From Bifidobacterium asteroides DSM 20089 (GTDB taxonomy: Bacteria; Actinomycetota; Actinomycetes; Actinomycetales; Bifidobacteriaceae), in the NCBI RefSeq assembly GCF_002715865.1, contig NZ_CP017696.1, positions 2,126,369-2,190,368 on the forward strand: DNA of 64,000 nt. The letters run 5' to 3'. A model generated the notes under the pieces. The model was not told the DNA's origin, ran no database searches, and was given only the letters and a program-made list of their open reading frames with translations. The position numbers and the translations under genes are program-made. How positions within the stretch are numbered: position 1 is the first letter of the stretch; every line of letters starts with the position of its first letter. This document shows, piece by piece, positions 25,061-34,814 of the stretch.

Positions 25061-25423
25061 CTACTTATGGCGCTTGTCGATCAGAGTCTGGGATCCGCGT
25101 TCGATCAGCCCTGAAGCCAGGGTTGTCACGGCCGCCGAAAGTACCGCAAAGAGCAACCCGGCCGTTGCGCTTTCTTGATCGCCCTCCTCGGTGTCCATGT
25201 CACCATTGCGCTTGCGTACCAGACTGCTCCAGAACGCTTGGAAGAGCTTGCCGGCCAGCAACCCTGCGATGCTGGGAAGAGCGAACTTCAGCAACTTGTC
25301 CATAAGAGTCTCCTGATCAGATTCGGTTAAAGAACGCATCTGGCTCACCTTTTCATCTATACGGCTGAATGCGCCGACCAGTTGATCGGCCTGATTGTTC
25401 GGTTCTCGTTTTGCCATGTCCAT
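25061..25423 (-). CDS. DUF4235 membrane protein
   Basis: A 120-residue protein with two membrane segments, around residues 46-64 (KFALPSIAGLLAGKLFQAFW) and 87-105 (AGLLFAVLSAAVTTLASGLI), separated by a charged loop rich in Asp and Glu. This matches the actinobacterial DUF4235 pattern, including the C-terminal basic tail. The start is MDMAKRE or the ATG two codons on. It is divergent from the histidine phosphatase gene. No function is known for the family. Confidence 0.75.
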   Translation of the reverse strand: MDMAKREPNNQADQLVGAFSRIDEKVSQMRSLTESDQETLMDKLLKFALPSIAGLLAGKLFQAFWSSLVRKRNGDMDTEEGDQESATAGLLFAVLSAAVTTLASGLIERGSQTLIDKRHK

Positions 25424-25481
25424 ATGGCCATTATTCCACGCTTCCGGGCCTTAATACCGCTCACTTGTGCATGATAAAATC

Positions 25482-26189
25482 ATGGCCATGGTACTTGCAG
25501 CGTTTGCATCAGGCAAGGATGCCCTTGACAATGGATATGCCGTACTTCTGCGCCACGGGCAGACCGCATGGAGCGAAACGGGTCAGTACACCGGCAGGAC
25601 GAATCTACCCCTGACAGCTGAAGGCAGGAACCAAGCAAAGGCAGCAGGCGAGCGTTTGGCAAGTGCTTTTCCAGAAGGATTCGATCCTGGATTTATTTTT
25701 TCCAGTCCCCTGCAGAGAGCCCGGGAAACCGCTCAGCTGGCTGGATTTAATCGGCTTACTGATATGCCTGAAATTATGGAGTGGGATTATGGCCGCGCTG
25801 AAGGGTGCCGACCAGCGCAGGTAAGTACTGAAATGAGGAAGGACTGGCGTCTTTGGGTCGACGGCCCCCAGGCCTTGCGTCGCTTCCCGGTCAAAGACTG
25901 GGAGACTGAACTGCCCTCTGGCGAGCGTATCAAAGTCCATGTCACGGAGGGGGAAACTCTCAATCAAGTGGCCCGACGCACACGCAAGGTTGTTGATCGG
26001 ATCGAACCTGTTATCCGTGCCGGTGGGCACGTTCTTCTGGTCGCCCATGCACATGTTTTGCGCATTCTGGTTACCCAGTGGCTGGATCTGGAACCGAACA
26101 AGGCCCAGCTTTTGCGCATGGATACAGCTCACTATGGTGTTCTAAGCATCTACCAGAATCAGCGTGTCCTCAAGCAATGGAATGTCTGA
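25482..26189 (+). CDS. Histidine phosphatase superfamily protein
   Basis: A phosphoglycerate-mutase-like phosphatase of about 235 residues. The phosphohistidine is in LLRHGQTAWSETGQYTGR (RHG near residues 24-26), FSSPLQRARETAQ carries the second Arg, EWDYGRAEG the acid, and VAHAHVLR the second His. A GTG at 25467 extends the frame by five codons; I prefer the ATG at 25482 for lack of a ribosome site at either. The length and EWDYGRAEG motif fit the broad-specificity phosphatases more than cofactor-dependent glycolytic mutase. Confidence 0.87.
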   Translation: MAMVLAAFASGKDALDNGYAVLLRHGQTAWSETGQYTGRTNLPLTAEGRNQAKAAGERLASAFPEGFDPGFIFSSPLQRARETAQLAGFNRLTDMPEIMEWDYGRAEGCRPAQVSTEMRKDWRLWVDGPQALRRFPVKDWETELPSGERIKVHVTEGETLNQVARRTRKVVDRIEPVIRAGGHVLLVAHAHVLRILVTQWLDLEPNKAQLLRMDTAHYGVLSIYQNQRVLKQWNV

Positions 26190-26886
26190 GTCGAATGTTC
26201 AAGAGCTACTTGCTGCGCTTGAATCCTCTTTGGTGCATGAACTGATATGGCTCGGAACCTCTTGGGGGAGCTATTTTGGTGCATCAATCGCTGGCACTGT
26301 TGCTTGAATCTTAAGCGTCTTGGTGATGCAAGAAGTTCACTGTAACTTCCGTATTTGCTTCTCAATCGCAAATACCAGCATCTGATTCATATGACCTATA
26401 GTCTGCTGTATTTGCAAACGTTATACTATAATTGCTATTTTATATCCGGCATCGGGTCAACTTTCTAATTAATAAGCGGATTTACAAAATGCCATCGTTT
26501 GCTTTTTCGGTATTTTCATGCATAATTAAATTGATGATGCGAAAGGGTGCCAGACAGGTTCAGACACCTGTTTAGCTGCTCCAAAAAGAAAGGTCTGATA
26601 TGTAGGTAGTCGGATTCACGGATTATAGGATTCTGGCGGATGCGTATGTTCATTGGAATATGCTGGTCTAGGCTGCCGGTTTTCGTATCCAGATGACAAT
26701 ATCAGTATCGAAGAAGTATTGAAAATTGTGTGCACGGGGGTTCACGCGACTTTTGATTCTTGCTAATCACCCTGTGCTGTCTTTGAAGATATATTCCCTG
26801 GCAGTTGGGATTTGTTGGCTTCAGTCAGCAGTACTTGGACGATTTAGAGACGCTGATTCATATCTCAATGAGGAGTATGGCTAAGA
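26190..26886. other. Promoter region of alpha-glucoside transport operon
   Basis: About 700 bp without a credible gene. The right two-thirds is very AT-rich. A LacI-type operator is seen at 26411-26428, overlapping a TATAAT at 26427-26432. A short hairpin ACAGGT-TCAGAC-ACCTGT lies near 26555. The long distance to the first permease leaves room for an untranslated leader. Confidence 0.5.
26411..26428. promoter_or_regulatory. LacI-type operator upstream of sugar permease operon
   Basis: TTTGCAAACGTTATACTA has the CG-centred half site TGCAAAC of LacI-family operators and overlaps a possible -10 box TATAAT at 26427. Related sites occur at 32928, 34156 and 36937, next to other genes of the same locus. 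Confidence 0.5.
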
Positions 26887-27741
26887 ATGATTTCAATGGC
26901 CGGGAAAGCAGTCAAGAGGTGGTGGGCGTTATTCGCCTTGCCGACTTTTATAGCTTTCATCATAGGTTTTATAGTTCCATTCCTGATGGGAGTGTATTTA
27001 AGCTTTACCAGGTTCAGCACCGTAACCGATTCCCAGTGGGTGGGTCTGAGCAACTATGCAGCAGTCTTCAGTGACCCTGACTTTATTCATGCGCTTTGGT
27101 ATACGGTGCTTTTTACCATTGTCACAACGGTTGTCGTGAATATCGCTTCTTTTGCGATTGCCTATATGCTGACGCGCGGAATTAAAGGATCCAACCTGTT
27201 CAGGTCGGTTTTTTTCATGCCTAATCTGATTGGTGGCATCGTTCTGGGCTACATTTGGCTTCTCTTGCTTAACGGAGTTCTGCAGATGTGGGGGAAGTCG
27301 ATCACCTTCTCCGGAACATATGGATTCTGGGGGATGGTACTTCTTGTTTGCTGGCAGCAAATCGGCTATATGATGATTATCTACATTGCCGGCATACAGG
27401 CTTTGCCTGGCGATTTAATCGAGGCGGCCGCCGTTGATGGCGCCAACAGATGGCAGACCCTTTCCAAGGTCGTTATCCCCTTGATGATGCCGTCCATTAC
27501 CGTTTGCACTTTTTTGACAGTCACCAATGGTTTCAAGATGTTCGATCAGAATCTGGCACTGACTAATGGCGCCCCATCAAATAGTTCTGAGTTGCTTGCG
27601 TTGAACATTTACAGGACCTTCTATGGCCGTGCAGGCTTTGAAGGCATCGGGCAGGCAAAGGCAGTGGTCTTCTTCGTGATTGTGGCAGTCATTGCATTGG
27701 TGCAAAACAAGATCACGACCAGCCGGGAGGTAGAGGCATGA
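26887..27741 (+). CDS. ABC sugar transporter permease (MalF type)
   Basis: A 284-residue inner-membrane permease with six membrane spans and the coupling motif EAAAVDGANRWQTLSKVVIPLMMP near residue 179, which docks to the ATPase. The frame starts at ATG 26887, with AGGAG 11 bases upstream; an ATG three codons on is possible. It overlaps the next permease gene by four bases. With the partner permease and the lipoprotein downstream it forms a carbohydrate uptake (CUT1) importer. No ATPase gene is present, so a shared MsmK-type ATPase encoded elsewhere must serve it. Confidence 0.92.
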   Translation: MISMAGKAVKRWWALFALPTFIAFIIGFIVPFLMGVYLSFTRFSTVTDSQWVGLSNYAAVFSDPDFIHALWYTVLFTIVTTVVVNIASFAIAYMLTRGIKGSNLFRSVFFMPNLIGGIVLGYIWLLLLNGVLQMWGKSITFSGTYGFWGMVLLVCWQQIGYMMIIYIAGIQALPGDLIEAAAVDGANRWQTLSKVVIPLMMPSITVCTFLTVTNGFKMFDQNLALTNGAPSNSSELLALNIYRTFYGRAGFEGIGQAKAVVFFVIVAVIALVQNKITTSREVEA

Positions 27742-28574
27742 ACGCACAGAGAAAGCATAATTTGTTATGGACCCTCCTGTTTGCCGCCATTTCGTTGGTC
27801 TGGATCTTCCCCATTGTTCTTGTGTTTATCAATTCCTTTAAGCAAAAAGCCTATATCTCTAGGAATGCTTTTTCCATACCCAAGGGCAAAGCTTTTGTCG
27901 GTTTGGAGAATTATCGTACAGGAATTGAGCAGACCAACTTATTTGTGAGTTTCGGCTGGACCATTGTGGTCACTGTGGGTGCTGTCTTACTGATTCTTGT
28001 TTGTACCTCAATGTGTGCCTGGTGGATTGTCCGAGTGAACAACTGGACGGCTAAAACGCTGTATACCCTGTTTCTGCTGAACATGATCGTACCGTTCCAA
28101 ATGGTGATGTTCACACTCTCCAAACTGGCTGACATGCTCGGGTTCAATACGCCTTGGGGATTGTGGTTCATATATTTGGGATTTGGCGCAGGCTTGGCTG
28201 TCTTCATGTTTACGGGAGTGGTAAAAGGGATTCCCAAGGAGCTTGAAGAGTCGGCCATGATCGATGGTGCCAGCGTTCCGAGGATATTCTTCAGTATCGT
28301 TGTCCCGATAATGAGACCATCCATAATTTCGGTTGCCATCCTTGAGGCCATGTGGATTTGGAATGATTTCCTTCTTCCGTATCTGACTCTTAACATAAGC
28401 AAATACAAGACGATGAGTATTGCCATCCAATACCTCAGAGGCGGCTATGGCAGTGTGGACATGGGCGCTATGATGGCCTGCCTGGTCTTGGCCATCATTC
28501 CAATCCTTCTCTTCTATTTGCTCTGTCAGAAGTACATCATTAAGGGCGTTTTAGCTGGTGCAGTAAAGGGCTGA
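27738..28574 (+). CDS. ABC sugar transporter permease (MalG type)
   Basis: A 278-residue permease with six spans and the coupling motif EESAMIDGASVPRIFFSIVVPIMRP near residue 172. It starts in the ATGA overlap with the upstream permease. It pairs with that protein to form the membrane channel of a CUT1 importer for an oligosaccharide, most likely an alpha-glucoside given the flanking glucosidases. Confidence 0.92.
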   Translation: MNAQRKHNLLWTLLFAAISLVWIFPIVLVFINSFKQKAYISRNAFSIPKGKAFVGLENYRTGIEQTNLFVSFGWTIVVTVGAVLLILVCTSMCAWWIVRVNNWTAKTLYTLFLLNMIVPFQMVMFTLSKLADMLGFNTPWGLWFIYLGFGAGLAVFMFTGVVKGIPKELEESAMIDGASVPRIFFSIVVPIMRPSIISVAILEAMWIWNDFLLPYLTLNISKYKTMSIAIQYLRGGYGSVDMGAMMACLVLAIIPILLFYLLCQKYIIKGVLAGAVKG

Positions 28575-28747
28575 CTCCTCAGAAAGCCAGTCTTTGCTTC
28601 CCTGTTGTATCTGCAGGGCTGGCTTGGTCGCAGTTCTCCGATCGGGGGAAGAGTACCGCGAAGACCCTTATATTCCTGCGTGCTGCTGAAACTGTAACGA
28701 AAACCAAGTCGTACCAGCGACTGAAAAAGAAAAAGATAGGAAAGAAA

Positions 28748-30088
28748 ATGCAAAAAGTTCGGCAAATCATCATCACTGCCGTCGCCGCATCCTTATGCGT
28801 AGGAATGACGACCGCATGCGGCTCCGGCGGTGGAACATCAGATAAAAATGCAGATGGCAAGGTCTATTACCTGAATAAGAAACCAGAACATGCCAAGTAC
28901 TGGGAGAAACTTGCCAAGCAGTTCCAGAAGGAAACAGGCATCGAGACGAAAATTACGACGAGCCCCAATTACGATGAGACGCTTCGATCAGAGATAGCCA
29001 AGAGTGATGCCCCGACTATGTTCCAGGTGGACGGCCCGCCCAATCTTGAACAGTGGAAAAAGTACGGTACCGATCTTTCCGACACCCAGGGGTACAAAGA
29101 GCTTACTGATAGCAAGTTGGCTCTGAAAGCTGATGACAAGCCAGTGGCACTTCCCTTTGCCATCGATGCCTATGGCCTGATTTACAATAAGGCAATTCTG
29201 AACAAGTACTTCAAGTCATCGTGGGCGAGCGTAAAGTCTCTGTCCAAACTTAACAATTTTGAAGCGCTAAAGACCGTCGCCGACGAGGTTCAGGAGCATA
29301 AGGATGACCTTGGCGTCAAGGGAGCCTTTACTTCAGCAGGCATGGACGATACATCGGGATACAGATTTAATTATCATCTGCCCAGTGGTCCTCTTTTCTA
29401 TGAGTACAAAGACAACAACTGGGATATGAACACGACCGTTCCTGCGGTGAAAGGAACCTACGCACCGAATATGAAGAAGATCTGGGATCTGTACATTCAT
29501 GATTCGACCGTTCCCGTGTCGGCCATTTCGGGTAAATCCATGTCAGACGCCACTTCTGAGTTTGCTCTTGGAGAGGCATTATTCCTTCAGAGTGGCACCT
29601 GGTCCTATACCGACATCTCTGGCCAGAGCGTCGAGGATTCAGATATCGGTGTTTTACCTATCTATCTTGATGTTAAAGGAGAAGAAGATCAGGGTCTGAA
29701 TACTGTTACCAGCAATTATTGGGTTGTGAACTCCAAGGCTCCCAAAGCCAACCAAAAAGCAACTAAGAAATTCATTGATTGGCTGATTACCTCTGACGCC
29801 GCCAGGGCTTCCATTTCGCAGGACATGGGCTTCCTCACGCCTTTCAAGACGTTCTCTGGCAAGAAGTACGCTCCCAAGAACCCGATTTATACCGAATATA
29901 CGAAGCTGAAAAAGGAAGGAAAATACGACGTGTATGGTGTCTGTGCAGTGACGCCTTCCCATCAATGGCAGAAGGATCTGGGAAACGCGATGCTGAACTA
30001 TGCACAAGGAACAGGTGACTGGGATGCCGTTCAAAAGGTGTTCAGCGACAATTGGGCCAAGGAATATAACCTGGTTTACAAGCAGTAA
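28748..30088 (+). CDS. Sugar-binding lipoprotein of ABC importer
   Basis: A 446-residue extracellular solute-binding protein (family 1). The signal peptide ends in MTTACGSGG, a lipobox with Cys24 as the lipidated residue (the -3 position is a less usual Thr). The mature part has the two-lobed binding fold, with the family segment FALGEALFLQSGTWSY near residue 271-286. GAAAGGAAAGAAA leads into the ATG. It is unusual in being last in its operon, 173 bp after the second permease; this gap may allow separate, higher expression. A hairpin follows at about 30103-30140. Confidence 0.9.
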   Translation: MQKVRQIIITAVAASLCVGMTTACGSGGGTSDKNADGKVYYLNKKPEHAKYWEKLAKQFQKETGIETKITTSPNYDETLRSEIAKSDAPTMFQVDGPPNLEQWKKYGTDLSDTQGYKELTDSKLALKADDKPVALPFAIDAYGLIYNKAILNKYFKSSWASVKSLSKLNNFEALKTVADEVQEHKDDLGVKGAFTSAGMDDTSGYRFNYHLPSGPLFYEYKDNNWDMNTTVPAVKGTYAPNMKKIWDLYIHDSTVPVSAISGKSMSDATSEFALGEALFLQSGTWSYTDISGQSVEDSDIGVLPIYLDVKGEEDQGLNTVTSNYWVVNSKAPKANQKATKKFIDWLITSDAARASISQDMGFLTPFKTFSGKKYAPKNPIYTEYTKLKKEGKYDVYGVCAVTPSHQWQKDLGNAMLNYAQGTGDWDAVQKVFSDNWAKEYNLVYKQ

Positions 30089-30102
30089 GGCATGAAAAAA
30101 AG

Positions 30103-30140
30103 ACGGTGCTGCGTAAAACCTTACCGGGCTGCGTAGCACC
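30103..30140 (+). terminator. Probable terminator after binding-protein gene
   Basis: GGTGCTGCG and CGTAGCACC pair around an 18-base interior 14 bp after the stop of the binding protein. The stem is nine pairs with one G-U and is followed by ATTGAGCC, so no T-tract; confidence is moderate. Confidence 0.4.
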
Positions 30141-30254
30141 ATTGAGCCTGTCTGTGCGTCCCTAGTCTTCTTCAGTGGTATGGTCAGCTGCCAATTATGG
30201 CTGGTCGTGCAGTTCGGCTAGTGCGTGGTTAAAATCTGACAGGCGAGGATTTTA

Positions 30255-30291
30255 AACGGTGCCTGCCCAATCAGTTTGGGCAGGCACCGTT
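30255..30291. terminator. Perfect 16-bp hairpin between convergent genes
   Basis: AACGGTGCCTGCCCAA at 30255-30270 and its perfect complement at 30276-30291 enclose a five-base loop. It stands 24 bp after the end of the leftward glucosidase gene and about 165 bp after the rightward binding-protein gene. TTTAAAAT on the leftward side gives a weak T-tract. It probably ends transcription in both directions. Confidence 0.8.
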
Positions 30292-30315
30292 CGTTTATAT
30301 AGGTTTGGATGATGA

Positions 30316-32817
30316 TTACCTGGCCCGGGTCAACACCTCGGTAAGGGCGCTGAGCACGGCTTGCGGTATCACCGGGCTGGCTCCAGTTTCTTGGTCGCAC
30401 CCCGAGGCCTTGTCGACTTCGCCTACCGACATGAGCGAGGCCATGGAACCGCCCTTTTCGTCTTTGATGATGGAGTAGGCTTCCTCTAAGGTGGTGTATG
30501 CGATTTGGGCATCACGCAGTACGGCGAATGACTCGCTCACCACCGATTTGGAGGCTATGATGATGGGCCTGTCCTTGGAGGGAAGAATGCGTATGGTTGA
30601 TGATGCAGGAATCTTCTTTACAGAGATGGACAGTGTCTCGGTTGCCTCATCGTAGTCGATTGTAGCTGCGCGGTCATTTCCGTCAACTATCACCCTGCAT
30701 GTGCCTTTGGTGACGCCCCTGAATCTGATGGTCCAGTTGCGTTCAGTCGGCAACGCTGCAAGATTGCCCTTGGCGCCTGCTATTCTCAGCTCTGTCAATT
30801 TGCCGTCTTCATTCGACCATAACGTAGTAATTGATGTAGATGCGGCATCGGATGCTTGAGGACTTTCACATCCAGAATCTTCAAGGATGGTGAAGTGGTT
30901 ACTGGCACCCGGAAAGACCAGGATATCTAGATCAACCGGATTGTCGGTGTCGTTGATGTTGCCGGAGCCTGTCTGCAGTTTTTGCATAGGGATGATAGCC
31001 CCCGCTTTAGCAAAGACCGGTATGCGGTCCAGCCCGCGCCAAACCTGCATATATCGGCCTTGCTCCGACTTGGCCTCATACCTTGCACCATCAAAGAAAT
31101 CAAACCATATTCCTTGGGGGAACCAGACATCAGTGTGGGCTTTCTGCACATCATGGCTCTGTGGCTCAGTGATGGGTGAGACCATGAGTTCGCTGCCGAA
31201 CATATACTGATTCCTGACCTTGTAAGCGGCGGAGGTTTCTGGATTATCCCAATACATTGGCTCCACGATGGGCAGCCCTTCAATCGCAGCCCTCCAATTC
31301 ATGGTGTACAGATAAGGAATCAGACGGTGCCTAAGCCGCAAGGCCCGTACCATCGACTGCATGATCTCAGGGTGGTAATTCCAAGGCTCCTTGCTGTTGA
31401 AACTGGAATCGGTTGAATGAAGCCGGTTGATGGGGCTGAATACCCCAAGCTGATACCAACGAGCTTCTAGTTCCTCATCACGGTAACCGAACATGTGCCC
31501 GCCGATATCGTGGCTCCACCATCCATATCCGATGTTGCTGGCCGTTGCAGTGAAGTATGGCTGGAAATTGAGCGATTTCCACGAAATGACCGTGTCGCCA
31601 GAGAAACCGATCGGATATCTGTGCGAACCGGGCCCCGCATATCTTGAAAAGGTCAGAGCTCTGGTTCCTCTGCGTGAAGAGTCAAGGTAATGCAGATAAT
31701 TGAGAATCCATAGAGGATCCAAACCTTTCTGTCTGGTTACCCCGCCCTGTTGCCAGTCGAGCCACCAAAAATCGACGCCCTCATCTTCGAGGTCATGATG
31801 CAAATCCAGATAAGCATGGACGAAATCAGGATTGGTCAAGTCGAAATCAATGGTCTTCTCGTTGTTGGGATCCAGCCCCATCGACTTGGCTGCCTTGGCG
31901 TAACCCTGCTCGAAAGGCCTGATGCCATCCCTTGGGTGTACGTTCAAGGTTGTCCGGATGTTTCGTTTATGGAGCTCTTTCAGGAAATCTGCATGGTCGG
32001 GGAAGAGCTCTTGATTCCATGTGTACCCGGTCCAACCGGATCCGTACTTGGTATCAATATCCGTCAGGTGCCAGTCCATGTCGAGCACTCCGACTGCGAG
32101 CGGGATGCCCTCGGCGTTGAACCGATCCATAAGTCTGAGGTATTCATCCGCCGAGTATGGATAATATCTACTCCACCAATTGCCAAGAGTGAAACGCGGT
32201 ATTAGTGGTGTCGGGCCGCATAGCCGGTAGAAATCCTGGACGGCCTCCTTGTATCTATGCCCATATCCGAATATGTACAGGTCGACATCGGAGTTGGCCC
32301 TTGGACGGATTGTGCCGAATGGGTTCGTTGTGGATTGCGATGAGTGCGTACTCGGAATAACTTCATTGCTCCTGGAATCGTCGAGTATGGCCCATCCGTC
32401 GAAGGACGCGACTCCTGGATCGAGCGGCGCCTCGCCATTGACTCCATCAAGTGTTCGTCTGGTGCCGAGTAGGTTGCCTTCCTGAATGTCCTGATAATGC
32501 CAGGTGTTGTTGTGCGTGATAGGAACATTTTTGACAGTTACGCTCAGTCCCTCCTTGCTGAAAGGCTTTTTGTCATAAACCAGATGCATCTTGGCGGTAT
32601 CCACAATCAGCCTATCGTCCTCGACGGTGTAAGTGTAATGAGGCTTGGCGTCCCAATTGCGGTTTACTACTATTTGTGTCATCTCATCTTCGAAGTTACC
32701 GGAATCAGACCATTCAAGTCGTAATAGGGAATCAGAAATGATGCCTATCCGCCAATGCTGTCCGGTGATAGTCGAGTCGGGATCCATCAAGGGATGGAAG
32801 GACGAACGACGAGACAT
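30316..32817 (-). CDS. Glycoside hydrolase family 31 alpha-glucosidase
   Basis: An 833-residue GH31 enzyme. The nucleophile is Asp354 in WWLDWQQGG and the acid/base Asp408 in GFSGDTVISW; DIGGHMFGYRDEEL follows as the conserved substrate loop. The N-terminal beta-sandwich precedes the (beta/alpha)8 barrel from about residue 205 and two C-terminal sandwiches follow. The last roughly 90 residues (after RILPSKDRP) are not part of the usual fold and are rich in Ala, Ser and Glu. AAAGGAG seven bases before ATG 32817 fixes the start. No signal peptide is seen, so it acts on imported oligosaccharides. Subfamily (glucosidase or xylosidase) is not certain. Confidence 0.9.
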   Translation of the reverse strand: MSRRSSFHPLMDPDSTITGQHWRIGIISDSLLRLEWSDSGNFEDEMTQIVVNRNWDAKPHYTYTVEDDRLIVDTAKMHLVYDKKPFSKEGLSVTVKNVPITHNNTWHYQDIQEGNLLGTRRTLDGVNGEAPLDPGVASFDGWAILDDSRSNEVIPSTHSSQSTTNPFGTIRPRANSDVDLYIFGYGHRYKEAVQDFYRLCGPTPLIPRFTLGNWWSRYYPYSADEYLRLMDRFNAEGIPLAVGVLDMDWHLTDIDTKYGSGWTGYTWNQELFPDHADFLKELHKRNIRTTLNVHPRDGIRPFEQGYAKAAKSMGLDPNNEKTIDFDLTNPDFVHAYLDLHHDLEDEGVDFWWLDWQQGGVTRQKGLDPLWILNYLHYLDSSRRGTRALTFSRYAGPGSHRYPIGFSGDTVISWKSLNFQPYFTATASNIGYGWWSHDIGGHMFGYRDEELEARWYQLGVFSPINRLHSTDSSFNSKEPWNYHPEIMQSMVRALRLRHRLIPYLYTMNWRAAIEGLPIVEPMYWDNPETSAAYKVRNQYMFGSELMVSPITEPQSHDVQKAHTDVWFPQGIWFDFFDGARYEAKSEQGRYMQVWRGLDRIPVFAKAGAIIPMQKLQTGSGNINDTDNPVDLDILVFPGASNHFTILEDSGCESPQASDAASTSITTLWSNEDGKLTELRIAGAKGNLAALPTERNWTIRFRGVTKGTCRVIVDGNDRAATIDYDEATETLSISVKKIPASSTIRILPSKDRPIIIASKSVVSESFAVLRDAQIAYTTLEEAYSIIKDEKGGSMASLMSVGEVDKASGCDQETGASPVIPQAVLSALTEVLTRAR

Positions 32818-32927
32818 GCAATGCTCCTTTGCTCAGCAGTTTCTTTATATCTGTCATTTTCCAGCATAATATGCAAACATATTCATAGACTAATAAAGCT
32901 ATAAATACGCTTAATTAGTAAATATAA

Positions 32928-32942
32928 TGCTAACGTTTGCTA
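32928..32942. promoter_or_regulatory. LacI-type operator upstream of GH31 gene
   Basis: TGCTAACGTTTGCTA is a near palindrome centred on CG, in the 164-bp gap between the LacI regulator stop and the GH31 start. A second related sequence, TATGCAAACATATTC, lies nearby at about 32871-32885. Confidence 0.5.
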
Positions 32943-32981
32943 ACTCGAGTATATTCCAATATCAGGAATGGACGTTGATTG

Positions 32982-34001
32982 TCATGTGCGCTTTTTACAG
33001 ACTGCTGTCGTTTCACGAAGTAAGAGGCGAACGGGCGGTTTTTCGTACGGTTCTTCCAATGGATCACCTTCAATCAGCGCCATCGTCTTTTTGGCCGCAG
33101 ACTGTCCGTTGATGAAAGGGTCTTGGTGCAGTGTCGATAGGCCGATCTCGTCAGCGTAAAGACTGTCATCGAAACCAAGTATGGAAAAATCATCGGGAAC
33201 TTTGATGCCATATTGTCTTAGACGGAAGAGCACCGGTATGGCAGATCGGTCACTTTCGAAGAAAGCCGCTGTGCACGACCTAGCATCAGAGGTGAGACGG
33301 CCCAGAATAGTACTGGTCAGATCCTGCCCAGGGTCGACATCAAGCACGTAGGGGTTGATTGATTCGCTACTGGATTTGCAGGATCTGAGGAAGGCCTTTT
33401 TCCTGGCTTCAGAGCTGAAATGTAGGTTTTTTGACTCGTTAAGTACTGTGACGTAGGCGATGTGACGATGGCCGAGGGATATAAGGTGCTCTACGCCTGC
33501 TTTTACCGCTTTGGCATCATCAATGGAAACAGTTGCGTTAAACCCCTGCTCGGGTGGCGTATTGATGCCGATGACAGGAACATTCATCTCGCTCAGTTTG
33601 GCCACTTCTTCTCCGACAATGTTGAAAGAGCAGACGATGACGGCATCGACATTGCGACGCATGGGGAGTTCCTCGAAGAAAGCCTTGCGGGATTCCCCGC
33701 TGTTGATCCGGTAAATGGATATGTCATAGCCTGCGGTGTGGAATACGGAATCCAGACCAGCAAGAATTTGCGAATTGAACCACTCGGTTGTCGGATCGTT
33801 GGTGAGCACCGCGATTCTTAGGGATTGTCCTGATTTCAGGGCTGTTGCGGATCGTGATATACGAAAATTCAAGGCGTGGGCAGCTTGCATGACTTTGGCC
33901 TTGGTGCCCTTGGCTACCAGATCTGGTCTTGCAAACGTTCTAGAAACAGTGGATACGGAGACCCCCGCTGCATCTGCCACATTCTGTATTTTGACAGTCA
34001 T
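32982..34001 (-). CDS. LacI-family transcriptional regulator (alpha-glucoside locus)
   Basis: A 339-residue repressor. The N-terminal helix-turn-helix VKIQNVADAAGVSVSTVSRTF is followed by the hinge ATALKSG and a periplasmic-binding-type sensor domain. ATG 34001 is chosen because GAGGCAC precedes it and the DNA-binding domain begins there; the frame is open 13 codons further up. It is transcribed towards the GH31 gene and divergent from the YesL-like gene. The related operators at 26411, 32928, 34156 and 36937 are its likely targets. Confidence 0.9.
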   Translation of the reverse strand: MTVKIQNVADAAGVSVSTVSRTFARPDLVAKGTKAKVMQAAHALNFRISRSATALKSGQSLRIAVLTNDPTTEWFNSQILAGLDSVFHTAGYDISIYRINSGESRKAFFEELPMRRNVDAVIVCSFNIVGEEVAKLSEMNVPVIGINTPPEQGFNATVSIDDAKAVKAGVEHLISLGHRHIAYVTVLNESKNLHFSSEARKKAFLRSCKSSSESINPYVLDVDPGQDLTSTILGRLTSDARSCTAAFFESDRSAIPVLFRLRQYGIKVPDDFSILGFDDSLYADEIGLSTLHQDPFINGQSAAKKTMALIEGDPLEEPYEKPPVRLLLRETTAVCKKRT

Positions 34002-34155
34002 ATTGTGCCTCATTTTGTGCGCCTGCAAAAATTGATACAAGTAAATGTTAGTTCACGACCTGCGTGGTAGAGCAACGATCCATGGAAAAGGGTTGTTTAT
34101 CGGGTTGCTGCCATGGGCTCGACGGATTGAATGTTGCTACAAACGAGGATGTAAT

Positions 34156-34170
34156 ATGAAAACGTTGCAT
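34156..34170. promoter_or_regulatory. LacI-type operator between regulator and YesL-like gene
   Basis: ATGAAAACGTTGCAT carries the AACGTTGCA half seen in the other operators of this locus and lies in the divergent promoter region. It is the weakest match of the four. Confidence 0.35.
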
Positions 34171-34211
34171 ATCCTGATATCTGCATTGAGTATGACCAGG
34201 CAAGGAGTGGG

Positions 34212-34814
34212 ATGGAGTTCCTGTCACCTGATTCAAAATTGATGCGAGGTCTGTCTGATCTGGTCGATGCCATATGGATTAATGTCCTGATGTTGATAAC
34301 CTGTATTCCAATAATCACCATTGGTGCAGCTTTGACTGCGGCTCAGGTTGCCTCACGACGCTCGTTGCAAGGCCAGGGAAAGGTTACGGTCAATTACTTC
34401 AGAGCTTTCAAGGAGAATTTTTTCCAATCCACCCTTTTATGGTTCGTTTTCGGCCCGCTTCTGGCGGTTCTGGTTGCATCTTGGATATTTCTGCAGATCA
34501 CACCCCTGCTCATTCCCAAATTCGGATTAAGTATCGTCTGGCTTGTCGCCTTTGATTGGGTCTGGCCCTTGCAGGCGAGGTTCACTAATTCTGTGGGGCG
34601 TACCCTGCTTAATTCCTTGGTTTTCGGGTTTGCCTACCTAGGCGAAACCGCAGCCATGGTGTTGATTGATGTTGTTTATTTTGGTCTCGTGGCAGCTTCC
34701 TGGTTCTTCATGCCCCAAGGTTTGATCCTGCTCCTGATCCTGGGATTTGGTGTGATCACGATGCTTCATGTCCCGCTTACCGAGAAGGTGTTCGTCAAGT
34801 ATGTGCAGGCTTAG
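34212..34814 (+). CDS. YesL-like DUF624 membrane protein
   Basis: A 200-residue protein with five to six membrane spans (first near residues 24-44, LMLITCIPIITIGAALTAA). The CIPIITIGAA and QGKVTVNYFRAFKENF segments are typical of DUF624 proteins, which are commonly found in sugar-transport loci of Gram-positive bacteria. GGAGTGGG precedes ATG 34212. It is divergent from the LacI gene with an operator-like site between. Role unknown; an assisting part in transport or signalling is presumed from context. Confidence 0.8.
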   Translation: MEFLSPDSKLMRGLSDLVDAIWINVLMLITCIPIITIGAALTAAQVASRRSLQGQGKVTVNYFRAFKENFFQSTLLWFVFGPLLAVLVASWIFLQITPLLIPKFGLSIVWLVAFDWVWPLQARFTNSVGRTLLNSLVFGFAYLGETAAMVLIDVVYFGLVAASWFFMPQGLILLLILGFGVITMLHVPLTEKVFVKYVQA